A DNA stretch of 59,272 bases. It comes from Neocallimastix lanati (nom. inval.). Taxonomy: Eukaryota > Neocallimastigomycota > Neocallimastigomycetes > Neocallimastigales > Neocallimastigaceae. The stretch's first letter is position 1. Each line of letters begins with the position of its first letter. Shown piece by piece: positions 21,219 to 40,013 of the stretch. The DNA lies in the NCBI GenBank assembly GCA_016946835.1, contig JACVTC010000128.1:472501-531772 (forward strand). The letters run 5' to 3'. The translations under genes were made by a program, and so were the position numbers. The notes beneath the pieces were generated by a model. It had not been told where the DNA came from. It ran no database searches and saw nothing but the letters and a program-made list of their open reading frames with translations.

Positions 21219-21856
21219 GGTAAAATTTTAAAACTACCTAAAACATTGTAATAATATTTATATATCTATACCATACATATATAAATTTAAATTTATTATA
21301 TATTTTTCAAATAGTTAATGTTCATTATGGGAAAAAAAAATTAGAAGAAAAATTAAAAGTTTTATTAATATATATTACTACAGAATTAGAATTTTTATTA
21401 ATATATTTATATATTTTTGTATTATTTATTCAATATCTAACATCAAATTGATCAAAAAAATTCTTTTTATATTACTGTGAATGATCTATCATTCATTATT
21501 ATTAAATTAATTTATTCATTTATAAATATTTTAAATATTTTATGAAAAAAAGCCTTAATATATTATCATTCATTAAATGCATTAATTGTATATAAGTTTG
21601 ATATTTTTTTTTATTTAACTTCATCAAATTCTTAATATTATTCCATAAATTTTTATATCTCATATCATATAATCACGTGTTATGAGAATTTATTTTTAAA
21701 TTATCTGAAATAAAAATATAAAAATTTTTATAATATATATATATATATATATTTTTTTTTAGAATTAATATTTAATTATAGATACCACAAAAAAATTAAA
21801 ATTTTATATAAATTTCATATATAAAAATTATTTAAATATATATTATATAATAAAAT

Positions 21857-24105
21857 ATGGCAGCACCAATACCAATGCTTCGATTCCATACTGCTGGATA
21901 TAACGGTTATTCAGTTGAATTTTCTTCTTTTTTCGAAGGAAAATTAGCATGTGCGGCTGCAAGTAATTTTGGTATTGTAGGAAACGGTAGATTATTTGTA
22001 TTAAATATTCATCCTCAAGGTTTAGCAATTGAAAGAATGTAAATTTGAAAGAAAAATATATAATAATTTTATATTTAATAAATAAAAGAATAATAAAATG
22101 GAGTATCATCTTTAGAGATTATATATTTATATATAAACATAAATGTCAAATTAATATCATTAATATTTGTTAAAAATTCTTTCAAAAGAAAATTTGAATG
22201 GAAATTTTATTAAATAAAATTCATTGGAAAAAAAAATAATAATAATTATAATATAGAATTAAATATGAAATACATATAAAGTATGCAAATTAAAATTTAA
22301 ATAATTTTACATATAAATATAATAGATATGATACACAAGATGGTTTATTTGACGTTGCTTGGAGTGAAATAAATGAAAATCAACTCGTTACCTGTAGTGG
22401 TGACGGTACAATAAAATTATGGGATTTAACATTAGCTGTATGTATAATGATAATAAATCATATACCATAAATATAAACTAAATATTAAAATAAGTAATAA
22501 AACTTTATTTTACTTAATATATATATTTATAATATACGACTATAATGTATCCATTATACTTTATAATAATATCATTCGGTAATATATTAAATTAGGATTA
22601 TCCTATCAGAAATTGGGCAGAACATGCCAGAGAAATTTTTTGTGTACATTGGAATTTAGTAAAAAAGGATACTTTTATTACAGGTTCTTGGGATCAAACT
22701 ATAAAAATTGTAATTTTTTTTTCTTTAATTTATACATAGAAGAAAAAAATATTCATTAATAAAAACAAATATAAAAGAAGATAAATTAAAAAATAGCATA
22801 TAAAAAAAAGAATTAATTTCAATATATATTATTAATATAAAAAAAGAGGAACAATAATATTAAAAATAATCTATTATCAATGATTATATTATACGAGAAA
22901 AAAAAAAATAAAGCAAAATGATATATTCAAGTATATATATATATATATATATACATAAAAAGTTTTAAAATTTAACTAATAACAATAATATTATAACGAA
23001 TTTTGGTTAGAATAAAATCATTATAATAATAACAATAAAAAAGAAAATAAATAAATAAATAAATTTTAGTTAATAAATTTAAGTTATAGTAGAAATGATA
23101 TTAAATTTCAGATAATGAAATTAAAAATTTTAATATGACTTTCTATTTTTTAAAATATTAATTTATGTGAGTAAAATCTAATCATATACTAATATTCTTT
23201 TTATATTTCAATTATATCTTTAAATAATTTTTATATTCTTTTAAATATATATTATTATATCTTACATGTTAATATAATTATATATATTAATATTACATAT
23301 TTTATTTCCTATCAAATTTTTCATTTTTATTGCCACTAAAAATATTATGGATTATCATACATTCAATGACTATATCCATGTTAAATCAACCATTACTATT
23401 TTTTCATAATGATATTTTAACATTATTTAATTTATAATGATATGTAATTGATTTTATAATACATTAATAATAACAATTATTAAAACAAACTATAAATAAA
23501 CTACAAATAATCACATAAATTGCATAATTAAATAACCTTAATCAAATCAGTGGAATCCAGAAATACCGCATTCCTTACATACCTATAAAGAGCATAATCA
23601 TTGTATTTATAATACCTCATGGTCTCCCTATGATGGAGATATTTTTTCTTCATGTTCTGGAGATCATACAGTAAAAATATGGGATACAAAGATACCAAGA
23701 TCAGCACAAACCATTCGTGCTCATAATGCTGAAATTTTAGCCCTCGATTGGAATAAATATCGTGAAAATGTTATCATTACGGGATCAGTAGATCATTTAA
23801 TTAAGATTTGGGATCTTCGATTCCCAGATCATGAAGTTCAGTGTCTTCGAGGACATGACTATGCCGTCCGACGTATAAAATGTTCACCTCACAGTGGTGA
23901 TATTTTAGCATCAACCTCCTATGATATGACCATGCGTCTCTGGAATACCTGTCTAGGACCACAATCCCAGGTATTTGTTGATGATCACCATACAGAATTT
24001 GTATTGGGGGTAGATTTTAATCTGTATGTTGAAGGACAAATTGCCACCTGCGCCTGGGATGAACAAATATGTGTATCCATGCCACAACAAATTAGGCATT
24101 TCTAG
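21857..24105 (+). CDS. PEX7: PEX7, peroxisomal PTS2 import receptor (WD40)
   Basis: Four exons (21857-22038, 22326-22437, 22596-22709, 23551-24105) with phases 2, 0, 0 give 320 residues, the usual Pex7 length. The start [20 protein letters not shown] and the early block [19 protein letters not shown] match the Pex7 N terminus. WD repeats follow in order: [59 protein letters not shown] and [11 protein letters not shown]. Blocks such as [16 protein letters not shown] and HHTEF are Pex7-type rather than generic WD40. Its job is to bind N-terminal PTS2 signals in the cytosol and deliver cargo with a Pex5L/Pex20-type co-receptor. Intron 3 is long (841 bp) and AT-rich. The stop is TAG, while most genes here use TAA. 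Confidence 0.95.
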
Positions 24106-25063
<958 letters not shown>

Positions 25064-27196
25064 TTATTCATCAAGAGTTAAAAATTGGCTCATTCCTTCT
25101 ATATTTTCAATTAAGAATTTATTGATATGACGAATCATGACATGATACTGATTAACCCAAAAATGATTCATACCTTGTTCTATATGATAACGTGTTGTTT
25201 CCTTATCGGTAGTTTCGATGAAACTTTTGAATTTTTTAATGGAAGTGAAATTATCTTTATCCCCGATGAGGAAGAATTTCATTTTTTTAGATTTGGCTGC
25301 TTTTTCAGCAATTTCTTTACCATGGAACATTGAAAGGAACCATAACACAGAATATGGGAAACCAATAGCAATAAAACTAATAACATCTGGAAATTCATCA
25401 GCTGTTGCACATACTACCATAGAACCAAAAGAATTACCCTAAAAATATTAAAATTAAAATAATATATATATATATAACATAATGAAATATATAATATATA
25501 AAAAAATTTATATATTAATTATATATAATTACAATATTAACATTTTATAGTATAACATTATAATAATATAAATATAAATAAATAAATTATATAATTATTC
25601 ATAAAATTAAATATAAATATATATATATGAATAATAATTTTTAAATAAATATATACACATATATATAAATCAATAATATATGTAATATATACATGATTAT
25701 AATAAAATATATAATAATAATAATAATTTTAAGTTTATAATAAAATAAATGATAATGAAAAAAACGATATGAAATGAAATGAAATAAAATAAAAAATAAT
25801 AATAATAATAATAATAATTTAATTTTAATATTAAATATTAATAATAACAATAAATAATAAAAAGTGATACTAACAATTAAAATAATCTTCTTTGGAGGAT
25901 GTTCAATATTACGAACGTATTCCACAACAGTACGTAAATCTTCTTGTTCTCCTAAACCATTTAATGATTGTCTACCACCGGATTTACCAGCGCCTCTATA
26001 TATAAAAATATTATATATGAAAAAATATATTTAATATTTTATTTTATCGAAGTATATTATTATTCCTAAAAAATTTATTTTTTTAAGAAATTTTAAAATT
26101 TAAAAAAAATATATATATATATAAATAAATGAAATTCAATATAAATTATAAATAAAATAATAATATTAATAATTTTATTATTTTATATTTTTTATATCAT
26201 AAATGTCATGCAAATTTAATTATAAATTTAATATTATATTATTTATGCTATATTAGCTCCATTATTTTAAAAATCGTTCGATAAAATCTTTTTTTTTTTT
26301 TTTTTTTTTTTTATTATTATTATTATTTTTGTTTTGTTTTGTTATGTTATGTTATGTTATGTTATGTTTTATTGAAGAGAAAGAAACAAAAATAATAATA
26401 AAAAAAAAAAAAAAAAAACATTTGTTTATTTTAATATTATTTATTATTCTTTTTATATTTTTTTTAATTAAATTTTATTAATAATATAATCACTCCTCTT
26501 GTATTTATGAAAATAAAAACATGTATATATTTATTTATTCAATTATTGAACTAAACTTGTTTTATCCCATTATATTTATTTTGTTTGCTTGTTTGTTCTT
26601 AAATAAATATCTGACCATTTAAATTTTACGTAACAATATTTTTCTATTTTTCTTTTTTTTTTTTAGTTTGTTTTATTTTTGTTCATTCATTTTTATTATA
26701 TTTTAATTCAATTTTCAAAAAGAAAAAAAAAATACCTAAAATTAAATTTCACGGTAGTAAAACCTTCAGCTGCAAAATGACTGAATAAATGACAAATACT
26801 AGGTTCTTCATAACTACCACCTTTTTATTATTTTCGAAAAAAAAATAATAAAAAGAAAGTAACAATAATAATAGTATTCAAATTCAAATTTTTTTTTAAA
26901 AAAAAGTAAAAAAAAAAAAAAAGTAATAATACTAATTTATTAGTTTATATGTATATATATATCATATTACATAAAATTATTAAATTTTATATAAAATTAA
27001 AATTAAAATAAAAATAATAATAATAATAATAATAATAATAATTTTAAAGATTGTCAATACCCATACCCATCATAGTGTAAGGATGACATATAATAAAAGC
27101 ATATTCACATTGTGGAGTATCTGGTATAGCTTCACTTATTTTTCCAACAAGTTTAATATTATCTTTAGTATTGAGAACTTCAAATTCTTTTTCCAT
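25064..27196 (-). CDS. Small alpha/beta-hydrolase fold protein
   Basis: Four exons (27196-27061, 26820-26736, 25995-25875, 25438-25064) with phases 1, 2, 0 give 238 residues. The order fits the dienelactone-hydrolase-like or COG2945-like branch of the alpha/beta hydrolases: oxyanion-side HPYTMMGMGGSYEEP, then VKFNFRGAGKSGG, then the nucleophile elbow GNSFGS created by the last splice. The acid is probably the Asp in IGDKDNF and the catalytic His lies in EQGMNHFW. Nucleophile Ser, acid and His are all present, so it is likely active as a serine esterase or lipase-like enzyme. The substrate cannot be told. No signal peptide or membrane segment is seen, so it is probably cytosolic. The intron between exons 2 and 3 is 740 bp with long T and A tracts. 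Confidence 0.85.
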
Positions 27197-28013
27197 TCTA
27201 GTTTTTATTAAAAATGAAATTCGTTTTGAATTAAAAAACGAAAAAATAAATTATTTTCATTAAATATAAGTATTTAAATTTTCAATTCTAACCTTTCATA
27301 TAAAAAACTTTAATTATTATAATTTATTATTATATATATATTTTAAATTTTAAAATAATTTTTAATTAATATTTTATTATATTAAAATTATGAATAACCA
27401 ACCAACCATAAAGCAATTACTCGATTTGTATGGCATACAAAACTACAACAATTCAAAAATTGAGAGATAGAAAGTTATAAACTTATAATAAATATGGTAT
27501 TCTTTAATTTTTAAATAGACTTTTTAATATTCTTTAACCATTTTTAATTTTAAATTTTATAATAAATTTAATAATTGGGAATTCTTTTCTATTTTATTTT
27601 ATTTTATTTTAATTTTTTTATATTATTTTTATATTTTTATTTCAATTATAAATTATACTTAATTTTTTTTTTTTTTTTATTTTTTTCAAATGTATGAAAA
27701 ATAAATAAATAAAAAAAAAAAAAAGTTAATACATGATCCTATTTCTTTATTTCTTTAGTTTATAATGTTATATATAAATACTTTTTTATTGTTATTTTAT
27801 TTAAAAAATACCTTAATCTATCATTTAATACTTTATTTTTATTTTATTTTATTTTATCTTTATTTTTTAAATAATAAGAAATTTTATTATTGATAACGAA
27901 TTAATTTTTTTTTAATATTAAATAGTATTTTTTATATATTTATTATTATTATTAATATTATTATTAGTTTAAATATTTTATTTATATTATTATTATTACT
28001 TTTTTTTATAAAT
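27197..28013. other. Intergenic, no gene seen
   Basis: Promoter side of the hydrolase gene and 3' flank of the membrane-protein gene. AT-rich with homopolymers and ATTTT runs; nothing recognisable. Confidence 0.6.
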
Positions 28014-33481
<5,468 letters not shown>

Positions 33482-33609
33482 TTTTTTTTTTAATATATAT
33501 ATTTATGTAATATTTATCTTGATTTATACAAAAATAAATAAATAAATAAATATTATTTTCATTTAGATCTTATATTCAATTAAAAATAGATAGTGTTCAA
33601 CATATTCTC

Positions 33610-33640
<31 letters not shown>

Positions 33641-33862
33641 TTTAATTTTTTATTGTATTTTATTTATTAAAAAATTATAAAAAGAATAAATCTAATATTT
33701 TTCTAAAAAAATTAAAAATATAACTTTAGATTTTATAATTTTTTTTAAAAAAAAAAAAAATAGGAATGTTCATTAATAAAATTCTTTAATTTATACATTA
33801 TAATTTTATTGAATTCTGATAATAATGGATATAAAATAAGAGAGAATTAATATAAAATATTT

Positions 33863-33895
<33 letters not shown>

Positions 33896-34340
33896 TTATA
33901 TCAAAAAAATTCTATGTATATATATAATATTAAAATTATTTTAATTATAAATATATCTAAATTAAAAGCATTTAAAAATTGTTAAGAATTAAAGTTCACA
34001 ATAATTATATTTATATATATCTTGTCTAAGAAAACCTTATTGTATTTACAGAAAAAATTTAAAAAAATGATTAATATATATTTGTAATAATAATTATAAT
34101 GATAGAAAATCAAGATGTTCTATATAATTATAAATTGTATATGTATATATACTTTTTTAATACTAAAAATTAAAAAATATAAAAAAAAAAATTTTTATAT
34201 ATGTTCTTATGTAATTTTTATGGTAAATAAATGGATTATACACCTTTAAATAGATATAGATATTCTAGAAGTGATTTGTATAATCAATTTATATTATTTT
34301 TTTAATAATAATTATTTTTATATAATTATTATTATACCCT
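33482..34340. other. Intergenic, promoter side of the membrane-protein gene
   Basis: T- and A-homopolymers and TA-rich DNA. No feature beyond low complexity. Confidence 0.55.
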
Positions 34341-34700
34341 TAAAGAATATGATAATCTATTTAATAAATTAAAAGAAACTAAAAATACTTTTTTAATTAA
34401 ATATTTTATTAATTTTTATGAAAACGGAGATTTTAATAGTATATTTAAATAGGCGGTTTTATTAAAAAATTAAGACATATTTAAAATATTATTAATTAAC
34501 GGGGTTAATTTTGAAAAGAAGATATATGATATAACAAATTATGAGGGTACTTTATGGTCTTTTACCAAAAAAAAATAATAAAATTAAAATGCATAATTTA
34601 TTATTAAAATTAAAACCTATTTATAGTAATAAACTTAATATTTTATCAAGATACTGTAAACGAAACAGAGTTAATGTTAAAAAAGTTAATTAGATTTCCT
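34341..34700 (+). pseudogene. Decayed fragment, possibly ankyrin-repeat-like
   Basis: One frame starting near 34342 reads as plausible protein: EYDNLFNKLKETKNTF, NFYENGDFNSIFK, stop, AVLLKN, stop, DIFKILLINGVNFEKK, then ITNYEGTLW. It has two in-frame stops (TAG and TAA). A continuation in another frame starts at 34592 (MHNLLLKLKPIYSN). The phrase IFKILLINGVNFEKK resembles the second helix and loop of ankyrin repeats. There is no intact start or end. It could also be chance AT-rich sequence, but Gly, Asp and Trp codons at sensible places argue against that. Confidence 0.4.
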
Positions 34701-34915
34701 TTTATAATACTGGTAATGAAAAATTTTAAATATTTTTTACCAAAATATTCCAATCAATATAATTAATTTATTTAATTACATATTACTTTATAACAAATAT
34801 TCATTATTGTTGTAGTTCATAATTTTTTTTGATTAAAATAGTCTTTAAAACTATGATATTATATATATTATTAAATTTTTTACAGATTCATTTAAATTTA
34901 GTTTAATAACATATA

Positions 34916-35222
34916 TATTTAGAGAGAACAAAAAATTATAATAAAATATATATTTAGAGAGAACAAAAAATTATAATAACATATATATTTAGAGAGAACA
35001 AAAAATTATAATAACATAGATATTTAGAGAGAACTAAAAATTATAATAACATAGATATTTAGAGAGAACAAAAAATTATAATAACATAGATATTTAGAGA
35101 GAACAAAAAATTATAATAACATATATATTTAGAGAGAACAAAAAATTATAATAACATATATATTTAGAGAGAACAAAAAATTATAATAACATATATATTT
35201 AGAGAGAATAAAAAATTATAAA
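34916..35222. repeat. 35-bp tandem repeat, nine copies
   Basis: The unit contains TATATTTAGAGAGAACAAAA followed by an ATTATAATAACATA stretch. Copies of the AGAGAG core start at 34921, 34956, 34991, 35026, 35061, 35096, 35131, 35166 and 35201, an exact 35-bp period. Variants are single substitutions (TAT/TAG, AAC/AAT). No unique spacers and no open frame. Confidence 0.95.
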
Positions 35223-35879
35223 TATTTAATAATTATAAATTTAGTATATAATAAATTCAATTAATTTTAGCATTTATTGTATATTATATATTTAATATAG
35301 AATTATATTTAAAATTTTTTATTTATATTAATTATCTACATGAACTACCTATTAAAATTCAGTCAAATATAAGTATCATTAGTATTTATTTAAATTTAAA
35401 ATGTAAATAATTAATAAATTTCAAATCTCATTTCATAAAGTTATAGAATTATGAATTTCTATAATTTTGAGTTCTAATTCCTTAACAAATTAGCACTCAA
35501 AATGAGACCATAATTATTATATATTAATAGATTCTTCTTATATTTTACATAATTAATCATCTATGAATATATTATATCATTTATTTGAAATTAAAAATAT
35601 TCAATAGGTAATATTTATTCTTCTACACTAATTTACATATTTATCATTTTTGGATTTATAAAGGTAAAAAAAAATTTTATGATTTTGTTTCTATCTTTAA
35701 TATTATGACTAAATTGTACAAAATAAAATAAAATTAGATATGGTGAATTATTTAATGATGAAATTATCCTTATTGCTTCCATAAAAAAAAAAAAAAAAAA
35801 AAAAAATAATTAAAAAAAAAAAGGTAATTATTATAATAAAAAATTATATTTCAATTGTAAATATATATATATTTTTTTT
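35223..35879. other. AT-rich region without a recognised gene
   Basis: Mixed AT-rich sequence, less repetitive than other spacers. I found no protein-like frame. Confidence 0.5.
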
Positions 35880-36095
35880 GTCGTTACACATTTCTACAAG
35901 GAGCTGTATTCCCTCACATCCTTACATATATCTCCATTGACTACGGGCATCGGAATTAGAACCTTTCACCCCTACAGTGGGTTTAATCATTTGCGTGTGG
36001 ATATATTATAATCAGTGCCTATGATTAAGTCGTAGCGTAGAATCAAAGGGGTTGGATCCAATATGCTGCCAAGGAAAAGCCTTTTGTATACCACT
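35880..36095. ncRNA. Candidate structured RNA in an isolated GC-richer island
   Basis: About 215 bp of balanced composition inside very AT-rich DNA. I find no good protein frame, but several long-range pairings occur in nested order. GG-AGC-tg-TATT near 35899-35911 pairs with AATA-t-GCT-g-CC near 36059-36072. AACCTTT near 35960 pairs, with a bulge, with AAAGGGGTT near 36046. TTTAATCAT near 35980 pairs with ATGATTAAG near 36023. A 3' AAGGAAAAGCCTT hairpin follows. It does not match tRNA, 5S, U1, U2, U4, U5, U6, SRP or RNase P sequences as I know them. Strand is undetermined. It could instead be a fragment of a foreign element. Confidence 0.4.
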
Positions 36096-36200
36096 TTAGA
36101 TTAATAAATAAATATTAAGCAATAATAATTTAATTTTTTTCATTTCCTTTTACTAAATATATAATTTCTATTAAGATATTTACTTTTTACTTTTTACTTT

Positions 36201-36231
<31 letters not shown>

Positions 36232-36654
36232 TTTAATTAAATTATATATCATTATTAAAAGTACAATATCAATTAAAGGGATAGACATTATTTATACTAC
36301 ACTCTATTCTCTCTCTCTCTTCCTTCCACTAAACCACATAATTTGAAAACGTTATATGGAGAAATTAAAAATTTTTAAATAAATCTTATTCATATTTTAT
36401 ATTTTTTAATATTTTTATTATTAATAACAATTATTAATAATTATGTATATATGAACATGAATTAGATTAATATATTAATAAATAAATATTTTAAACTGTA
36501 TATAATATAATTTTTTAATTTATTCATAAAATATTTCGCAATTTCTTTGTTTTTTTTTTTTTTTATTAAATATAAAATATAAAATTTTTATTTAAAATTC
36601 ATTATTTTTAAATCTCATTATTTATATTATATAAAATTAAAAGATGTTACTTAT

Positions 36655-37420
36655 AAAAATAAGTTACAATAATAAAATAATTATTGAATAAATATTGAAT
36701 AAAAATAAGATAAAAGAATAAAACAAAATAAAATAAATATTGAATAAAAATAAGATAAAAGACTAAAACAAAATAAAATAATTATTGAATAAATATTGAA
36801 TAAAAATAAGATAAAAGAATAAAACAAAATAAAATAATTATTGAATAAATATTGAATAAGAATAAGTTACAAGAATAAAAAAAGTATAGAATAAAAATAA
36901 GATACAAGAATAAAAAAAGAATAAAATAAATATTGAATAAGAATAAGTTACAAGAATAAAAAAATAATAAAATAAATATTGAAAAAAAAATAAGTTAGAA
37001 GAATAAAATAAAATATAGTATAAAAGAAATATTGAATAAAAATAAGATATAATAATAAAATAAAATAAAATATAGTATAAAAGAAATATTGAATAAAAAT
37101 AAGATATAATAATAAAATAAAATAAAATATAGTATAAAAGAAATATTGAATAAAAATAAGATATAATAATAAAATAAAATAAAATATAGTATAAAAGAAA
37201 TATTGAATAAAAATGAGTTATAATAATAAAATAAAATAATTATTGAATAAATATTGAATAAAAATAAGATATATGAATAAAAAAAGAATAAAATATATAT
37301 TGAATAAAAATAAGTTACAAGAATAAAAAAGTATAAAATAAATATTGAATAAAAATAAGATATAATAATAAAATAAAATAAAATAAAAATAAAATAAAAA
37401 TAAAATAAATAATGAATATG
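36655..37420. repeat. Complex A-rich minisatellite
   Basis: Units of about 50-60 bp built from ATTGAATAAAAATAAGAT and AATAAAATAAAATA blocks recur more than ten times. The cleanest run is 37015-37210, where four near-identical copies contain the AGTATAAAAGAAATATTGAA box. Confidence 0.85.
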
Positions 37421-37782
37421 TATAACATACATGTTATAATAAGATAATATTAAAAAAAATAATAATAAATAAATAAATAAAATAAATAAAATAAAACATA
37501 TATTGAAAGAGAATAAGTTACATATATAAAAAAATTAAAATAAAATAAAAATTAAAATAAAAAAAAAGTAAAATAAAAAAAAGTAAAATAAATTAAAATA
37601 AAAAAAAAAAGTAAAATAAATTAAATTAAAAAATAAATAATGAATATGAATAACATACATATTCTGATAAGATAATATTAAAAAAAAAATTAAAGAAAAT
37701 AAAATTTACTAATACAATAATGTTAGTAAATTAATAATAAATAAATAAATATATAAATAAATATTATAAATATATAAATCAA

Positions 37783-37861
37783 TTATAAAACTTAATTTTA
37801 AACCACACTAAAAGTTTTATCATTAATTTTTTTCAGTGTGGTTTAAAATAAAGTTTTATAA
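37783..37861. repeat. Inverted repeat with 27-bp arms
   Basis: Arms 37783-37809 and 37835-37861 are reverse complements with one mismatch and enclose a 25-base spacer. The inner part is TTTTAAACCACACT / AGTGTGGTTTAAAA. It could be a small MITE-like element or encode an RNA hairpin. No flanking duplication is obvious. Confidence 0.85.
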
Positions 37862-38070
37862 AACTTTAAATTAATTATATATATAAATAAATAAACTTAT
37901 ATAATCTATTATCTTTATTAAAAATATATATTATATCATTAAAAATTTAATTTTAAAAACTAATATAAAAATGTATCAAAATTAAAAAATAATTATATAA
38001 TGTTCCACAGATCATATTAAAATATATAATGATGCTACTTTATAAATAAATAAAAAATAAAATATTAAAT

Positions 38071-38165
38071 CATTTCCATATAATAATTATAATGGATAAA
38101 ATTTAAAATAAACCGTGCTTGAAATATTTCCATTTAATAATTATAATGGATAAAATTTAAAATTT
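38071..38165. repeat. Direct repeat of about 38 bp, two copies
   Basis: TTTCCATWTAATAATTATAA followed by TGGATAAAATTTAAAAT occurs twice with a short GC-containing spacer (ACCGTGCTTG). Too small to classify. Confidence 0.7.
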
Positions 38166-38325
38166 AAATACGATATAATTATAAAATATAATATTATCAC
38201 ATGTTAATATGTAATGGACACAAAATAAAATAAGAATTAAAATTATAAATAATATATAAATTATATTTATTATATGGAAAATAAATAAATAAAAAAAAAA
38301 TAAAGTTAATTACATATATTAAATC

Positions 38326-38358
<33 letters not shown>

Positions 38359-39431
38359 TTAAGTATTTAATTTATTTAAATAATAAAATAATAAAATAAA
38401 TAATTTTTATATTTAATTAAAATTATTATTTCCATGAATTAACTAAACATAATTTTGTAATTATTTTTTTTAAAGGTTTATATTTGAGAAAGGAAAGTAA
38501 ACTTTTCGAAAGAAGCTTTTACACTTTGTACTATGTTTCACTGTTTTAAATAGAATATTAAGCATTAATGAACAATTACTGTTAATAATTTTTATCATAA
38601 TCTATAATCATTTGTATATAACTTAAAAATAATATAATTAAATTAAATAAAATATATATTGATAAACATATAAAAGTTTTTTATTTTCAATATTACTTAA
38701 TCTTTTTCAATGTTTATTTTACATATATATATATATATTTTTTTTTAATTTAGTTTCTATTCTATATATATATAAGTATTTTTATTTTTTTGATATATTT
38801 ATTAAAATGATTTTAATACTATTTATTAAATAATATTTATTAAATACTACTTTTTAAATAATCATTTATATCATTTATTTAATTAATACACCTATATTAA
38901 TTAAACTTATAAGTTTAAATAATTCATATAAAAAAAAGGGTGAAAGTGTTAAATTTCTTCGGATTAATAAAATAGAACAATTAAATAGCATATAAATAAA
39001 TAAAAAAATATATAAATAAATAAAAAATATATAAATAAATAAATAATATATATAAATAAAATAATTAAATAATATATACAAATAAATAAATAATATACTT
39101 AAATAAATTTATATATATATATATAAAATGAATTAAAAATAAAAAAAATAAAAAATAAAAAATAAAAAAAAGAATTAAAAAAAATAAAAAATAAAAAATA
39201 AAAAAAAGAATTAAAAAAAATAAAAAATAAAAAAAAAAAAAAAATAGAATTAAAAAATAAAAAAAAAAAAAAAAAAGAAACAAATCACAATTTTATTAAT
39301 AATAATAATAATATATATATAAATATAAAATTTATATATAAATTGATAAATAAATAATTATTAAATAAATATAATTTATTAGTAATCCTCATATCTTTTC
39401 TATTTTAACTTTAATTTTTAATAAAACCGAA

Positions 39432-40013
39432 ATGGTTATTATAAAATTCAATATTTTGTTTATATTTATTATTTTTATTTTTATTATAAATAATAGTTTC
39501 GGCGAAACTATTAGTAAGGAAAAGGTATTATCGTTAAAAGCACCAAAATGTACTGAAAACAAAGATTGTCCTGAATCTGTTGATTGTTTTGATGGATTTT
39601 GTAATATTCTATATTATTGTCATAATGAAGAATGTACAGAAATAAAAGAAGGAATGTCTTTTAGAAGCGATGCTAATCTTGAAAATTATAAATTTTATAA
39701 TACCACTGACTTAATTTTGGAATCTTGTCCAGAGGATTTCAGAAATATTGAGAAATGTTATACACGTTATTGTTTGAATGATAGTAATTGTTATAGTAAT
39801 AAATGCTTTAATAATACATGTATTATTAATAATCAATTTATAACTACATCTTGTTCAGTTTATACAGGTTTTGACCACTTTATATGTGTAAAACCAGAAT
39901 TTGAAAATTGTAAAAATGACAAAGAATGTTACCCTAATCGCTGCAACGAATACCATTTTTGCACAAGTGCTATAGAAAAAAACTGGTTAGGAAAAGCTTT
40001 ATTTAAATTATAA
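39432..40013 (+). CDS. Secreted cysteine-rich protein, three Cys modules
   Basis: 193 residues, single exon. Residues 1-24 form a clear signal peptide (hydrophobic FNILFIFIIFIFII core, then NSFGE). The mature part has 18 cysteines. Three modules have the spacing C-x5-C-x4/5-C-x4/5-C: CTENKDCPESVDCFDGFC, CLNDSNCYSNKCFNNTC and CKNDKECYPNRCNEYHFC. This resembles the Dickkopf-type Cys-rich folds in many secreted or surface proteins of anaerobic fungi and protists. Function unknown. The stop TAA (40011-40013) comes just after WLGKALFKL. The same frame continues to a second stop at 40116-40118 with a strongly hydrophobic helix and a Lys-rich tail, so the ancestral protein may have been a membrane-anchored surface protein. 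Confidence 0.8.
   Translation: MVIIKFNILFIFIIFIFIINNSFGETISKEKVLSLKAPKCTENKDCPESVDCFDGFCNILYYCHNEECTEIKEGMSFRSDANLENYKFYNTTDLILESCPEDFRNIEKCYTRYCLNDSNCYSNKCFNNTCIINNQFITTSCSVYTGFDHFICVKPEFENCKNDKECYPNRCNEYHFCTSAIEKNWLGKALFKL

Larger units (their letters stand above)
18513..21856. other. Long divergent intergenic region with period-7 arrays
   Basis: About 3.3 kb between divergently transcribed carrier and PEX7 genes. It contains homopolymers, (TTA)n at 18902-18945 and two large TTTATTA arrays. No coding sequence is recognised. Both promoters must lie here, but no distinct element can be picked out of the AT background. Confidence 0.6.
36096..39431. other. Gene-poor region with minisatellites
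   Basis: Contains an A-rich minisatellite (36655-37420), a large inverted repeat (37783-37861), a short direct repeat (38071-38165) and more A-rich runs. Frames on the minus strand (for example 36995-37432 and 38875-39283) are Phe/Ile/Tyr translations of these repeats and are not called. Confidence 0.6.

Noticed and set aside
25127-25442. Plus-strand frames opposite the hydrolase last exon
   Set aside because: Shadows of the minus-strand exon, which has family motifs and correct splicing.
34916-35222. CRISPR-like array
   Set aside because: The 35-bp units abut without unique spacers and the genome is eukaryotic.
35880-36095. 5S rRNA, rRNA fragment or spliceosomal RNA
   Set aside because: Compared by eye with the conserved cores of 5S, the 3' end of 25S, U1-U6, SRP and RNase P; only short chance likenesses.
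36995-37432. 145-residue Phe/Ile/Tyr-rich frame
   Set aside because: Follows the minisatellite period; no start context and no relation to known membrane proteins.
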